DNA of 64,000 nt from Vibrio penaeicida (lineage in GTDB: Bacteria; Pseudomonadota; Gammaproteobacteria; Enterobacterales; Vibrionaceae), in the NCBI RefSeq assembly GCF_030689305.1, contig NZ_JAUYVM010000012.1:1-64000 (forward strand). Reading direction: 5' to 3'. Shown piece by piece: positions 1-7,069 of the stretch; positions within the stretch are counted from its first letter, which is position 1; each line of letters opens with the position of its first letter. The notes under the pieces were generated by a model, which was not told where the DNA came from, ran no database searches, and saw only the letters and a list, made by a program, of their open reading frames with translations. The position numbers and the translations under genes were made by a program.

Positions 1-67
1 AACATCTCGCTCTCGAGCTGACCGGCCGAAATGTCGGACCATCAATTCCGGCCCGGGGCACCATCAT
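1..67 (+). repeat. tRNA-Leu 3'-end-derived repeat, copy 1
   Basis: This copy ends in CCGGCCCGGGGCACCA, identical to the last bases of the tRNA-Leu at 13313-13399, but it has no tRNA body in front. The 5' part (AACATCTCGCTCTCGAGCTG) recurs at 100. The window starts inside or at the edge of the array, so a tRNA gene probably lies upstream. The layout resembles the 3' tRNA-end repeats (rtT) of the E. coli tyrT operon. Confidence 0.7.
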
Positions 68-99
68 TTAATTTTGATAGCAAAATGGTATTGAGATTC

Positions 100-166
100 A
101 ACATCTCGCTCTCGAGCTGACCGGCCGAAATGTCGGACCATCAAGTTCAGCCCGGGCACCATCATT
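100..166 (+). repeat. tRNA-Leu 3'-end-derived repeat, copy 2
   Basis: Second copy, about 99 bp downstream of the first. The first 44 bases are the same as copy 1. The terminal tRNA-like part has diverged (AGTTCAGCCCGGGCACCA). It lies just upstream of tRNA-Cys, so it is probably part of the same precursor transcript. Confidence 0.7.
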
Positions 167-195
167 CAAAAAAACCGCATTAAAAAATAGAAAAT

Positions 196-269
196 GGCGC
201 CTTGGCAGAGTGGCTATGCAGCGGATTGCAAATCCGTGGACCTCGGTTCGACTCCGGGAGGCGCCTCCA
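196..269 (+). tRNA. tRNA-Cys (GCA), copy 1
   Basis: A 74-nt cloverleaf including encoded CCA. The acceptor arms GGCGCC and GGCGCC pair, the anticodon stem-loop reads CGGATTGCAAATCCG with anticodon GCA, and the T-loop reads GGTTCGACTCC. The last four bases are TCCA. It is identical base for base to the copy at 13563-13636. Confidence 0.97.
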
Positions 270-309
270 TTATCTATTCTATTGCTCCTATCTACGTTAC
301 TACCCCGAT

Positions 310-1710
310 CTAAAGCTTATACATTCTCGCACTGCGAGCAGGCAGCTCAAATGTGTGGTAACGGGAATCTACCGTCGTCTGAGCACCCGATAACGTATCG
401 GTGTAGGGCATGTACCAATTAAATTCATACTGGTATGTATCGACAGTCACATTGCGAGACTCGCCACATTTATTAATGCCTACCACACCCACTTTTCCAC
501 GTTTAAACAGTAACGAGCACGCATCGCTATGCAGCATGGTCATTGGTTGTCCTTGCATTACGTTATGAAAACGCAGCATGTTCTTCATGGTGTTATCGTT
601 CCACACGTTCGCCCAACGACCATTGTCTCTGTCCTCATGGTCAGGTAACTCATCACTGTAGATAAGTGGTGTTCCACCGTCTCTTCCTAATACGTAGGCA
701 TACGCGAGTTCTTCATCCTTCGGATCCATTATTTGATGGCGAAATCCGTCGTTGTTCGGAATATCGTGAGTAACGGTAAAGGTGATGGCTCGTGTCCCTT
801 CCAACGCTTGTCCGTATGCGAGCGGATCGTGCAGCAAGTTCATGCTGCCGTTAAACGAAAACGCTCTGCGTATCGAAGCAAATAGGGGGAAATCATATGC
901 CGAATGATTGGTATCGTTCAGGTAGGGGGCTAAAAAGCCATCGTAACCCGCATTTCCTCTGCCGCCATCGGTTATGACTTCGCCGAAAATGTGCATGTTT
1001 GCCGTAATTTCAGGGGTGAATATTTGGTTTATGTGGAGTGGACTCATGTGCTTAACTGCATCAACCCTAAAGCCTTTGATCCCCATATTTTTCAAAGCTT
1101 GTAAGTACTGGCGCTGTTGATTCACAACCCAGTGATTAGGTGTCAAATCGGGTAAGCCTGTGTCACCATTCCCACCACACAATCGCCAGTACTGAACGTG
1201 ACCTGGGTTATTCCAATCGGTGATACACCCAGCTGGGTGAAAGTCGGAGGAGGAGTACTGGTTATCGCTTATATCGCCAAACAAGGTTTGGTTTTGATAG
1301 TAGGCGGCTCGTGATGCATAGTCTTGCAAAACGTCACTACCGGGATAGTTCAGCCCGTCGGTTTTTAATGACTCATTGGCCATGTGATTCATAACAACAT
1401 CGGCGTAAACAGCCACCTGATGGCGGTTAAGAGCATCAATCATTGCTTGAAGATCTTGTTTGTTTCCAATAGGTGAGTCAATCACTCGAAAATCGAGTGG
1501 TTGGTAGCGAGCCCACCACTGATCGCCACGCGATTTCATAGCCGGAGAGATTAAAACCTTCTTGTAACCCGCTTGGGCAATTTGTTCTGCCTTTGCGGTT
1601 ACATCGGAGTATTTCCAGTTAAATGCATGGAGAATAGCTTCTGCGGAAGCGAATTGAGGTACGGCGAGGCTAGCCAAAGCCGCGATGGTCATTTTCGTTA
1701 TTTTTTGCAT
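310..1710 (-). CDS. Secreted alpha-amylase (glycoside hydrolase family 13)
   Basis: A 466-residue enzyme predicted to hydrolyse internal alpha-1,4 bonds of starch or glycogen outside the cell. A signal peptide with a hydrophobic core (MTIAALASLAVPQFASA) ends near residue 23. The GH13 barrel motifs are visible: DVVMNH (region I), GFRVDAVKHM with the catalytic Asp nucleophile (region II), FGEVI with the Glu acid/base (region III) and TVTHDIPNND (region IV). The length suits a compact bacterial amylase without a starch-binding domain. It is transcribed away from the MocR-type regulator, with about 360 bp between their starts. Family assignment is secure; exact substrate preference is not visible. 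Confidence 0.93.
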   Translation of the reverse strand: MQKITKMTIAALASLAVPQFASAEAILHAFNWKYSDVTAKAEQIAQAGYKKVLISPAMKSRGDQWWARYQPLDFRVIDSPIGNKQDLQAMIDALNRHQVAVYADVVMNHMANESLKTDGLNYPGSDVLQDYASRAAYYQNQTLFGDISDNQYSSSDFHPAGCITDWNNPGHVQYWRLCGGNGDTGLPDLTPNHWVVNQQRQYLQALKNMGIKGFRVDAVKHMSPLHINQIFTPEITANMHIFGEVITDGGRGNAGYDGFLAPYLNDTNHSAYDFPLFASIRRAFSFNGSMNLLHDPLAYGQALEGTRAITFTVTHDIPNNDGFRHQIMDPKDEELAYAYVLGRDGGTPLIYSDELPDHEDRDNGRWANVWNDNTMKNMLRFHNVMQGQPMTMLHSDACSLLFKRGKVGVVGINKCGESRNVTVDTYQYEFNWYMPYTDTLSGAQTTVDSRYHTFELPARSARMYKL

Positions 1711-2070
1711 AGGGTTTGTCTTTTATTGTTGGTGAATGCAAAAAATATATTTATAGATTTATAAGTAAAGATGGCTGAGATTTATACCTGAAAGACCATC
1801 AACATCTGTATGGGTAAAAAGTGCCAAATTGTGTGCTTGTTAAAGTTTTGCTTCCAGTATTGGATGAAGCAAAAAATCAATTAAATAGTGACGTTGTCAC
1901 ATATCGTGGTCGTGAAAGTTGTATCGGAACTTAAGTTAATCGGCGCTCCAGTTATCCCGCGATTTTGGCACATATGGACAGTAGTTGGTCAATCGGCTTG
2001 TATTAACCCTATGAGACTATTATATTTTCTTCGCTTTGACGTTATTTGAGTATTGTAAGGAATTAACGGC
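1711..2070. promoter_or_regulatory. Divergent intergenic region, amylase / MocR regulator
   Basis: This 360-bp gap must hold promoters for both divergent genes. A 13-bp palindrome GTGACGTTGTCAC lies at 1888-1900 and is a candidate operator. A single GGATGA (MalT-box core) occurs at 1862, but one isolated core is not convincing. No RNA gene or small ORF with a credible ribosome site was seen. Confidence 0.4.
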
Positions 2071-3495
2071 ATGAAGAAACCGCAAAAACTGGCTCGTGAA
2101 TTGAAGAAGCAAATAGAGCATAAAATCTGGCAGAGCGGTGAAAAAATCCCTTCAATACGAGAAACGTGTAAGCGTTATGGTTTGAGTATTGAAACGGTTT
2201 TGCAGGCCTATCAGTTGCTGGAAAATCAAGGTTATGTAAAATCGAAACCCAAATCTGGTTACTTCGTTTTGCCAAGAAGAACAGCAGAAGTTCAAAGCCA
2301 AAATGAACGTAAAAAGCTTCAGCCTTTTCCTGTCAAAATCAGTGATCTTTTGTACGATGTGGTGCAAAGGGCAAAAGACCCAAGCATCATCCCGCTCAGT
2401 TCAGCCTTTCCCGATCCCGCGCTGTTCCCACACCAAGCATTATCCAGAAGCCTTGCCAATGCTAGCAGGCAAATGCCAAGTAACAGTATGCTAACCAACT
2501 TACCGCCGGGGAGCGATTCTCTGCGTAGGCAGATTGCCCAGCGATATCAGCACCGTGGGGTGAATGTATTACCCGACGACATTGTGATCACCTCGGGTGC
2601 GATGGAAGCACTGAGTTTAAGTTTGCAGTCGTGCACTGAGCCAGGCGATCTGGTTGCCATCGAATATCCAGCGTTTTATGGTGCGTTACAAGCCATTGAA
2701 AGGTTAAATTTAACCGCCGTTGAAATCCCTACAGATGCGGTGAATGGTCTTGATTTTGGGGCTTTGGAATCTGCGCTTGCTACGATGGATATTAAAGCGT
2801 GCTGGTTTATGACACACGCCCAAAACCCCGTCGGTTACAGCCTTTCTGAAGAAAAAAAGAGAGATCTCGCTACTCTCGTTTCTCGATACAACGTCCCAAT
2901 GATTGAAGACGATGTGTACGGCGAACTTTATACTGGGGCAATCGCGCCATTACCCGCCAAAGCGTATGATGAATCGAATCAAATATTGCTGTGTGGCTCG
3001 TTTTCCAAATCCCTTTCTCCGGGGTTTAGAATCGGTTGGGTGGTCGCTGGGGATCGGGCACTATCTATCCAGCGCTTGCAGCATCTTTCTACTTTATCTA
3101 CCAGCATTCCTATTCAATTGGCACTCTCTCATTATTTGACCTTTTACAACTACGACAATCACTTAAAAAAGTTGAGAAAAATACTCAACGAGCGGAAACA
3201 GGCTTACATTGAATGCTTGAATGAAAAGCTTCCCAAGAGTACGACGGTTAAAGCGACCGATGGTGGGTATTTTGTTTGGGTTGAACTAGAGCCGAAAGTG
3301 AATGTAGAAACATTGTACGAAGCAGCGTTGAAAGCCAATATTTCGATCGCTCCCGGGATCATTTTCAGTAGCGATAAGCTGTTTTGTCATCACCTAAGAA
3401 TCAACACATCGTATCCATGTGACGATCGAATTCTGGCGGCAATCACGCAACTGGGTAATTTAATTCAGGCGTTATCTGACTCTGAAAGTGGATAG
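2071..3495 (+). CDS. MocR/PdxR-type regulator: GntR wHTH fused to aminotransferase-like domain
   Basis: A 474-residue transcription factor. Residues 1-75 form a GntR-type winged helix (GEKIPSIRETCKRYGLSIETVLQAYQLLENQGYV). Residues about 110-470 are a fold-type I aminotransferase domain with the PLP lysine in SFSKSLSPGFRIGW. Such proteins usually sense PLP or an amino compound rather than catalyse transamination. The start is supported by AAGGAA about 10 bases upstream. The next gene downstream is cydA, and four evenly phased TGTTC motifs sit between them, so it may control the cyd operon as well as itself. That link is inference; divergent control of the amylase is also possible. Confidence 0.88.
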   Translation: MKKPQKLARELKKQIEHKIWQSGEKIPSIRETCKRYGLSIETVLQAYQLLENQGYVKSKPKSGYFVLPRRTAEVQSQNERKKLQPFPVKISDLLYDVVQRAKDPSIIPLSSAFPDPALFPHQALSRSLANASRQMPSNSMLTNLPPGSDSLRRQIAQRYQHRGVNVLPDDIVITSGAMEALSLSLQSCTEPGDLVAIEYPAFYGALQAIERLNLTAVEIPTDAVNGLDFGALESALATMDIKACWFMTHAQNPVGYSLSEEKKRDLATLVSRYNVPMIEDDVYGELYTGAIAPLPAKAYDESNQILLCGSFSKSLSPGFRIGWVVAGDRALSIQRLQHLSTLSTSIPIQLALSHYLTFYNYDNHLKKLRKILNERKQAYIECLNEKLPKSTTVKATDGGYFVWVELEPKVNVETLYEAALKANISIAPGIIFSSDKLFCHHLRINTSYPCDDRILAAITQLGNLIQALSDSESG

Positions 3496-3525
3496 CGAGT
3501 CAGTGAGAAAATGTTATCGTTCCCT

Positions 3526-3573
3526 TTTTTTGTTCAACAAACTGTTCTATTTTTTGTTCCATAATCTGTTCTA
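3526..3573 (+). promoter_or_regulatory. Four TGTTC motifs at exact 12-bp spacing (candidate operator)
   Basis: TGTTC occurs at 3531, 3543, 3555 and 3567, exactly 12 bp apart. Two imperfect 24-bp units lie in tandem (20 of 24 positions match). The array sits between the MocR-type gene and cydA. MocR regulators are known to bind directly repeated half-sites, so this is a candidate site for the neighbouring regulator. Confidence 0.5.
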
Positions 3574-3605
3574 GTTAGAAAATCCTCCCTTATGTTGGAA
3601 TAGCC

Positions 3606-3629
3606 CGCGAAATCGAGCTTCGATTTGCG
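3606..3629 (+). promoter_or_regulatory. Inverted repeat in the cydA upstream region
   Basis: A near-perfect palindrome: AAATCGA and TCGATTT face each other across a 3-base loop, extended by CGCG and TTGCG. No T-run follows, so it is more likely an operator or a leader hairpin than a terminator. Confidence 0.35.
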
Positions 3630-3706
3630 AGCTTTCCAATTCTAATCGTCTTTTAAAGCAAACAAGTTGGCTCGGTAAAAATGTTAGCTGATGTTTTGGA
3701 GCTTTA

Positions 3707-5293
3707 ATGTTTGATGTTATAGAGCTATCGCGTTTGCAGTTCGCCTTAACTGCGATGTTTCACTTCCTATTTGTGCCGCTTACCGTTGGTATGTCTTGCC
3801 TACTCGCCATTATGGAATCTGTCTATGTGATGACCGGAAAAGTTATCTACAAAGACATGACTCAGTTCTGGGGAAAACTCTTTGGAATCAACTTTGCGCT
3901 GGGTGTTTCAACGGGGCTAACCATGGAGTTTCAATTTGGTACTAACTGGTCTTATTACTCACACTATGTGGGCGACATATTTGGCGCACCTCTGGCGATT
4001 GAAGCTTTAGTCGCCTTTTTTCTCGAATCCACTTTTGTTGGGTTGTTCTTTTTCGGTTGGGATAGGTTAACCAAACGTCAGCACCTTTTGGCAACGTGGT
4101 TGGTGGCATTGGGGTCGAGCTTTTCTGCACTCTGGATATTGGTTGCAAACGGGTGGATGCAAAATCCCGTTGGCTCCGAATTTAACTACACCACCATGAG
4201 AATGGAAATGGTGAGTTTTGCGGAAGTGGTACTGAATCCGGTAGCGCAAGTGAAATTCGTACACACCGTCGCTTCCTCCTACACCTGCGGCGCAATGTTT
4301 ATTCTCGGCATCAGCGCGTATTACTTGTTAAAGGGCAGGGATGTGGCGTTTGCGCGTCGCTCTTTTGCCATCGCTGCCTCATTTGGTATGGCTTCTATTG
4401 TTTCAGTGATCATTTTGGGTGATGAATCTGGATATGAGCTGGGTGGTGTTCAGAAAGTAAAGCTTGCCGCGATAGAAGCGGAATGGCACACCGAACCTGC
4501 ACCCGCTGCGTTTACTTTAGTTGGTATTCCGGATCAAGAAAACATGCGTAACGACTACGCGATTAAAATACCCTACGTTATGGGGATAATCACGACGCGT
4601 TCACTGACAGAGCAAGTGACGGGACTCATTGATTTGCGTGAAGAGCATATCGAACGTATCCGCAATGGCATGCTGGCTTATGAGTTACTCGAAAAACTCA
4701 GGGCAGGCGATCAAACAGATCATTCCCTACAACAGTTTGATGCGCTGAAACAAGATTTAGGGTATGGGCTACTCCTTAAGCGCTACACCGACAAGGTGTC
4801 CGATGCCAGTGAAGAGCAGATACAACTTGCAGCCGACGACTCGATTCCAACGGTTTGGCCACTGTTTTGGTCATTCAGAATTATGGTTGGGTGTGGATTC
4901 ATTATGTTGTTTGTTTTTGGCATGGCTTTCTTGCAAACCTGCCGTCAAAAAATCACTCAAAAGCCTTGGGTATTGAAAGCGGCGTTGTTCAGTATTCCAC
5001 TGCCATGGGTAGCAATTGAAGCAGGCTGGTTTGTTGCGGAATATGGCCGACAACCTTGGGCGGTTGGCGAGATTCTTCCTGTTGATGTGGCGGCCTCTGC
5101 CTTACCTATTTCGGATTTGATCTTCTCTTTAGCTGTGATACTCGCGCTGTATACCGTATTTATGATTGTTGAAGCCTATTTGATGGTGAAGGTGGCACGA
5201 AAAGGACCAAGTAGCTTAAAGACAGGGCGATATCACTATGAAAATCAGCAAGAAGATGTTCACGCCCACATTTCTAAGCAAGTGATGGCGTAA
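3707..5293 (+). CDS. cydA: Cytochrome bd-type quinol oxidase subunit I
   Basis: The 528-aa heme-binding subunit of a bd oxidase in the inner membrane, which oxidises quinol and reduces oxygen to water. All E. coli key residues are present at the same numbers: H19 (heme b595), H186 and M393 (heme b558), E99 and E107 (proton path), and the Q-loop GDESGYE with K252 and E257. The long Q-loop (about residues 257-385) places it in the L-type CydA group. It is followed after 12 bp by cydB and then cydX, forming a three-gene operon. The adjacent MocR-type regulator and the absence of tol-pal or ybgE neighbours suggest a second, conditionally used bd oxidase rather than the housekeeping copy; that is inference. 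Confidence 0.96.
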   Translation: MFDVIELSRLQFALTAMFHFLFVPLTVGMSCLLAIMESVYVMTGKVIYKDMTQFWGKLFGINFALGVSTGLTMEFQFGTNWSYYSHYVGDIFGAPLAIEALVAFFLESTFVGLFFFGWDRLTKRQHLLATWLVALGSSFSALWILVANGWMQNPVGSEFNYTTMRMEMVSFAEVVLNPVAQVKFVHTVASSYTCGAMFILGISAYYLLKGRDVAFARRSFAIAASFGMASIVSVIILGDESGYELGGVQKVKLAAIEAEWHTEPAPAAFTLVGIPDQENMRNDYAIKIPYVMGIITTRSLTEQVTGLIDLREEHIERIRNGMLAYELLEKLRAGDQTDHSLQQFDALKQDLGYGLLLKRYTDKVSDASEEQIQLAADDSIPTVWPLFWSFRIMVGCGFIMLFVFGMAFLQTCRQKITQKPWVLKAALFSIPLPWVAIEAGWFVAEYGRQPWAVGEILPVDVAASALPISDLIFSLAVILALYTVFMIVEAYLMVKVARKGPSSLKTGRYHYENQQEDVHAHISKQVMA

Positions 5294-5305
5294 AGGAGAA
5301 TAAAG

Positions 5306-6442
5306 ATGTTTGATTACGATACGCTTCGACTCATCTGGTGGGTATTGATTGGTGTTTTACTCATCGGTTTTATGATCACCGACGGCTTTGATATGGGCGT
5401 AGGAGCACTGCTGCCATTTGTTGGGCGCACGAATACTGAACGCCGAGTAATGATTAATTCTATTGCCCCACATTGGGACGGTAACCAAGTGTGGCTTATT
5501 ACCGCAGGTGGCGCGCTATTTGCGGCTTGGCCTTTGGTTTACGCCACGTCCTTTTCGAGCTTTTACGTAGCGATGTACATCACATTAATTGCACTGTGGT
5601 TTCGCCCTTTAGCATTGGAGTATCGCGCAAAAATTGAAAGTGAAACTTGGCGTCGTAACTGCGATATCGCCATTTGTTTCTCGGGCACTGTCCCTCCCAT
5701 TATGTTTGGTGTCGCGTTTGGCAACCTTATCCAAGGTATTCCATTTCAATTGAACGCCCTTCTTATGCCGAGTTATCACGGGACTTTTTTCGAATTGCTT
5801 AACCCGTTTGCCTTATTATGCGGTGTTGTTGGCTTCTTAATGGCTCTGATGCAAGGCTCCGCGTGGTTATCGATGAAAACCTCTGGGGAAGTGTATGCAC
5901 GAGCCAACAAGATCTCCAAATGGGTTGGCGTCGTTTTGGCGCTGTGTTTTATTGCCGGAGGCTGGATGTTAACCAAGGTTAACGGTTACGAATTAGTGGG
6001 GCAGCTAGGTGTAAATGCAGATTCAAATCCACTGATAAAATCAGTGGTTCAAGGCGAAGGGTTATGGTTTAAAAATTATGTTTTGTACCCAGCGTTTTGG
6101 ATAGCGCCTATCTTAGGTATTGCTTTACCCTTATTTGCGAGCATTATGTCTGGCTTTTCTAAAAATGGCTGGGCGTTTTTGTTTAGCAGCCTTGCCAATG
6201 CCGCCATCATTGCAACAGCAGGCTGTACGATGTTTCCCTTTATCATTCCTTCCAGCCACAGCCCTAATCACAGCTTAACGTTATGGGATTCAACATCAAG
6301 CGAACTTACATTGAATGCGATGACCATTGTGGCGTTTGTTATGGTGCCTACCATTCTTTGTTATACAGCATGGAGTTACTACAAAATGTTTGGTCGATTG
6401 GATACCCAATTTGTCGAAAATAACAGTCGGTCGTTGTACTAG
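5306..6442 (+). CDS. cydB: Cytochrome bd-type quinol oxidase subunit II
   Basis: A 378-residue integral membrane protein with eight or nine hydrophobic helices, the structural partner of CydA. The N-terminus (LRLIWWVLIGVLLIGFMITDGFDMGVGALLPF) and the motif HWDGNQVWLITAGGALFAAWP are hallmarks of CydB. An AGGAG-type site lies just upstream, 12 bp after cydA. It forms the heterodimer with CydA in the cytoplasmic membrane and continues directly into cydX. Confidence 0.96.
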   Translation: MFDYDTLRLIWWVLIGVLLIGFMITDGFDMGVGALLPFVGRTNTERRVMINSIAPHWDGNQVWLITAGGALFAAWPLVYATSFSSFYVAMYITLIALWFRPLALEYRAKIESETWRRNCDIAICFSGTVPPIMFGVAFGNLIQGIPFQLNALLMPSYHGTFFELLNPFALLCGVVGFLMALMQGSAWLSMKTSGEVYARANKISKWVGVVLALCFIAGGWMLTKVNGYELVGQLGVNADSNPLIKSVVQGEGLWFKNYVLYPAFWIAPILGIALPLFASIMSGFSKNGWAFLFSSLANAAIIATAGCTMFPFIIPSSHSPNHSLTLWDSTSSELTLNAMTIVAFVMVPTILCYTAWSYYKMFGRLDTQFVENNSRSLY

Positions 6443-6452
6443 GAGAGAAAGT

Positions 6453-6563
6453 ATGTGGTATTTCGTATGGATTTTGGGGCTACTGCTTGCGGCAGCGTTT
6501 GGCATTATTAACGCACTTTGGCTTGAATACTCCGATTCAATGGATTCTGACATTCACGACTAG
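6453..6563 (+). CDS. cydX: Small bd oxidase subunit CydX
   Basis: A 36-residue single-helix protein starting MWYFVWILGLLLAAAF, with the conserved Trp-rich start and the acidic tail of CydX/YbgT. In E. coli CydX stabilises the bd oxidase hemes. The start at 6453 was chosen because AGGAGA lies 7 bases upstream and the methionine opens the transmembrane helix; a longer in-frame reading beginning inside cydB would add unrelated residues. It begins 10 bp after cydB stops. Confidence 0.93.
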   Translation: MWYFVWILGLLLAAAFGIINALWLEYSDSMDSDIHD

Positions 6564-6593
6564 AACGCGTAGAACCTAACGCCTTCAAAATTT

Positions 6594-6637
6594 AGCCCAG
6601 TAGTGTGTTGCTCGACTAATAAGACACATACTGGGCT
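6594..6637 (+). terminator. Hairpin terminator after cydABX
   Basis: AGCCCAGTAGTGTG pairs with CACATACTGGGCT, leaving a loop of about 17 bases. A weak T-rich stretch follows. It ends the cyd operon. Confidence 0.6.
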
Positions 6638-6961
6638 TCTAATTCAATATTTAAACCTTATGGTATCGAGTTTATTTGGGAAGAAATACACGAGCTCAAC
6701 CATCACAATTGGAGGTTTATCGAGGCGCTCAAATTGACTCGCATAGGTCTGCGTATTCGATAAAAGATCAACAAGCCTTAGTAAATGGTCTTGCATAATT
6801 ACACTAATTGTCAGGTTATTAATTGATATATACGTAAATTAGTTATTTAAATGAAATATTTTTACACATTGATGATTGGTTAAATGTTGGTCTTAACACA
6901 TTGTTGTTAAAGGTTTGATGATGATATTGCAATTAGATTGATGGATCTTTATCCGTTTGAT

Positions 6962-6978
6962 CTACCACTTTAGGGTAG
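6962..6978 (+). promoter_or_regulatory. Palindrome upstream of nirB, possible NarP/NarL-type site
   Basis: CTACC and GGTAG face each other over 17 bp. The halves resemble NarL/NarP heptamers (TACC-type), but the spacing is one base short of the canonical 7-2-7 arrangement. Candidate nitrate/nitrite response site only. Confidence 0.3.
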
Positions 6979-6991
6979 TTTGAAAACGTAA

Positions 6992-7005
6992 TTGATTTAC
7001 ATCAT
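6992..7005 (+). promoter_or_regulatory. FNR-type site upstream of nirB
   Basis: TTGATTTACATCAT matches the FNR consensus TTGAT-N4-ATCAA except the last base. It lies about 65 bp before the nirB start, suitable for oxygen-responsive activation of the nir operon. A CRP-type reading is weaker. Confidence 0.6.
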
Positions 7006-7069
7006 GTCTTCATATTCGTTCACAATTAAGAATAAGCTCAGTTAAGAATAAAAACCGTCAGGAAGTCTT

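Larger units (their letters stand above)
6564..7069. other. Intergenic region between cydX and nirB
   Basis: About 506 bp. The first part holds the cyd terminator and the last part holds nir regulatory sites, listed separately. The central 6640-6900 is AT-rich and no gene or RNA was recognised in it. Confidence 0.5.

Noticed and set aside
202..422. Short plus-strand ORFs over the first tRNA-Cys
   Set aside because: They translate the tRNA itself (the same peptide start appears at the second copy) and have no ribosome binding site.
1861..1868. GGATGA as a MalT box for the amylase
   Set aside because: Only a single core is present; MalT promoters carry several in defined arrangement.
3942..4264. 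Minus-strand ORFs opposite cydA
   Set aside because: They lie fully inside a gene with verified residues and are not supported by any signal.
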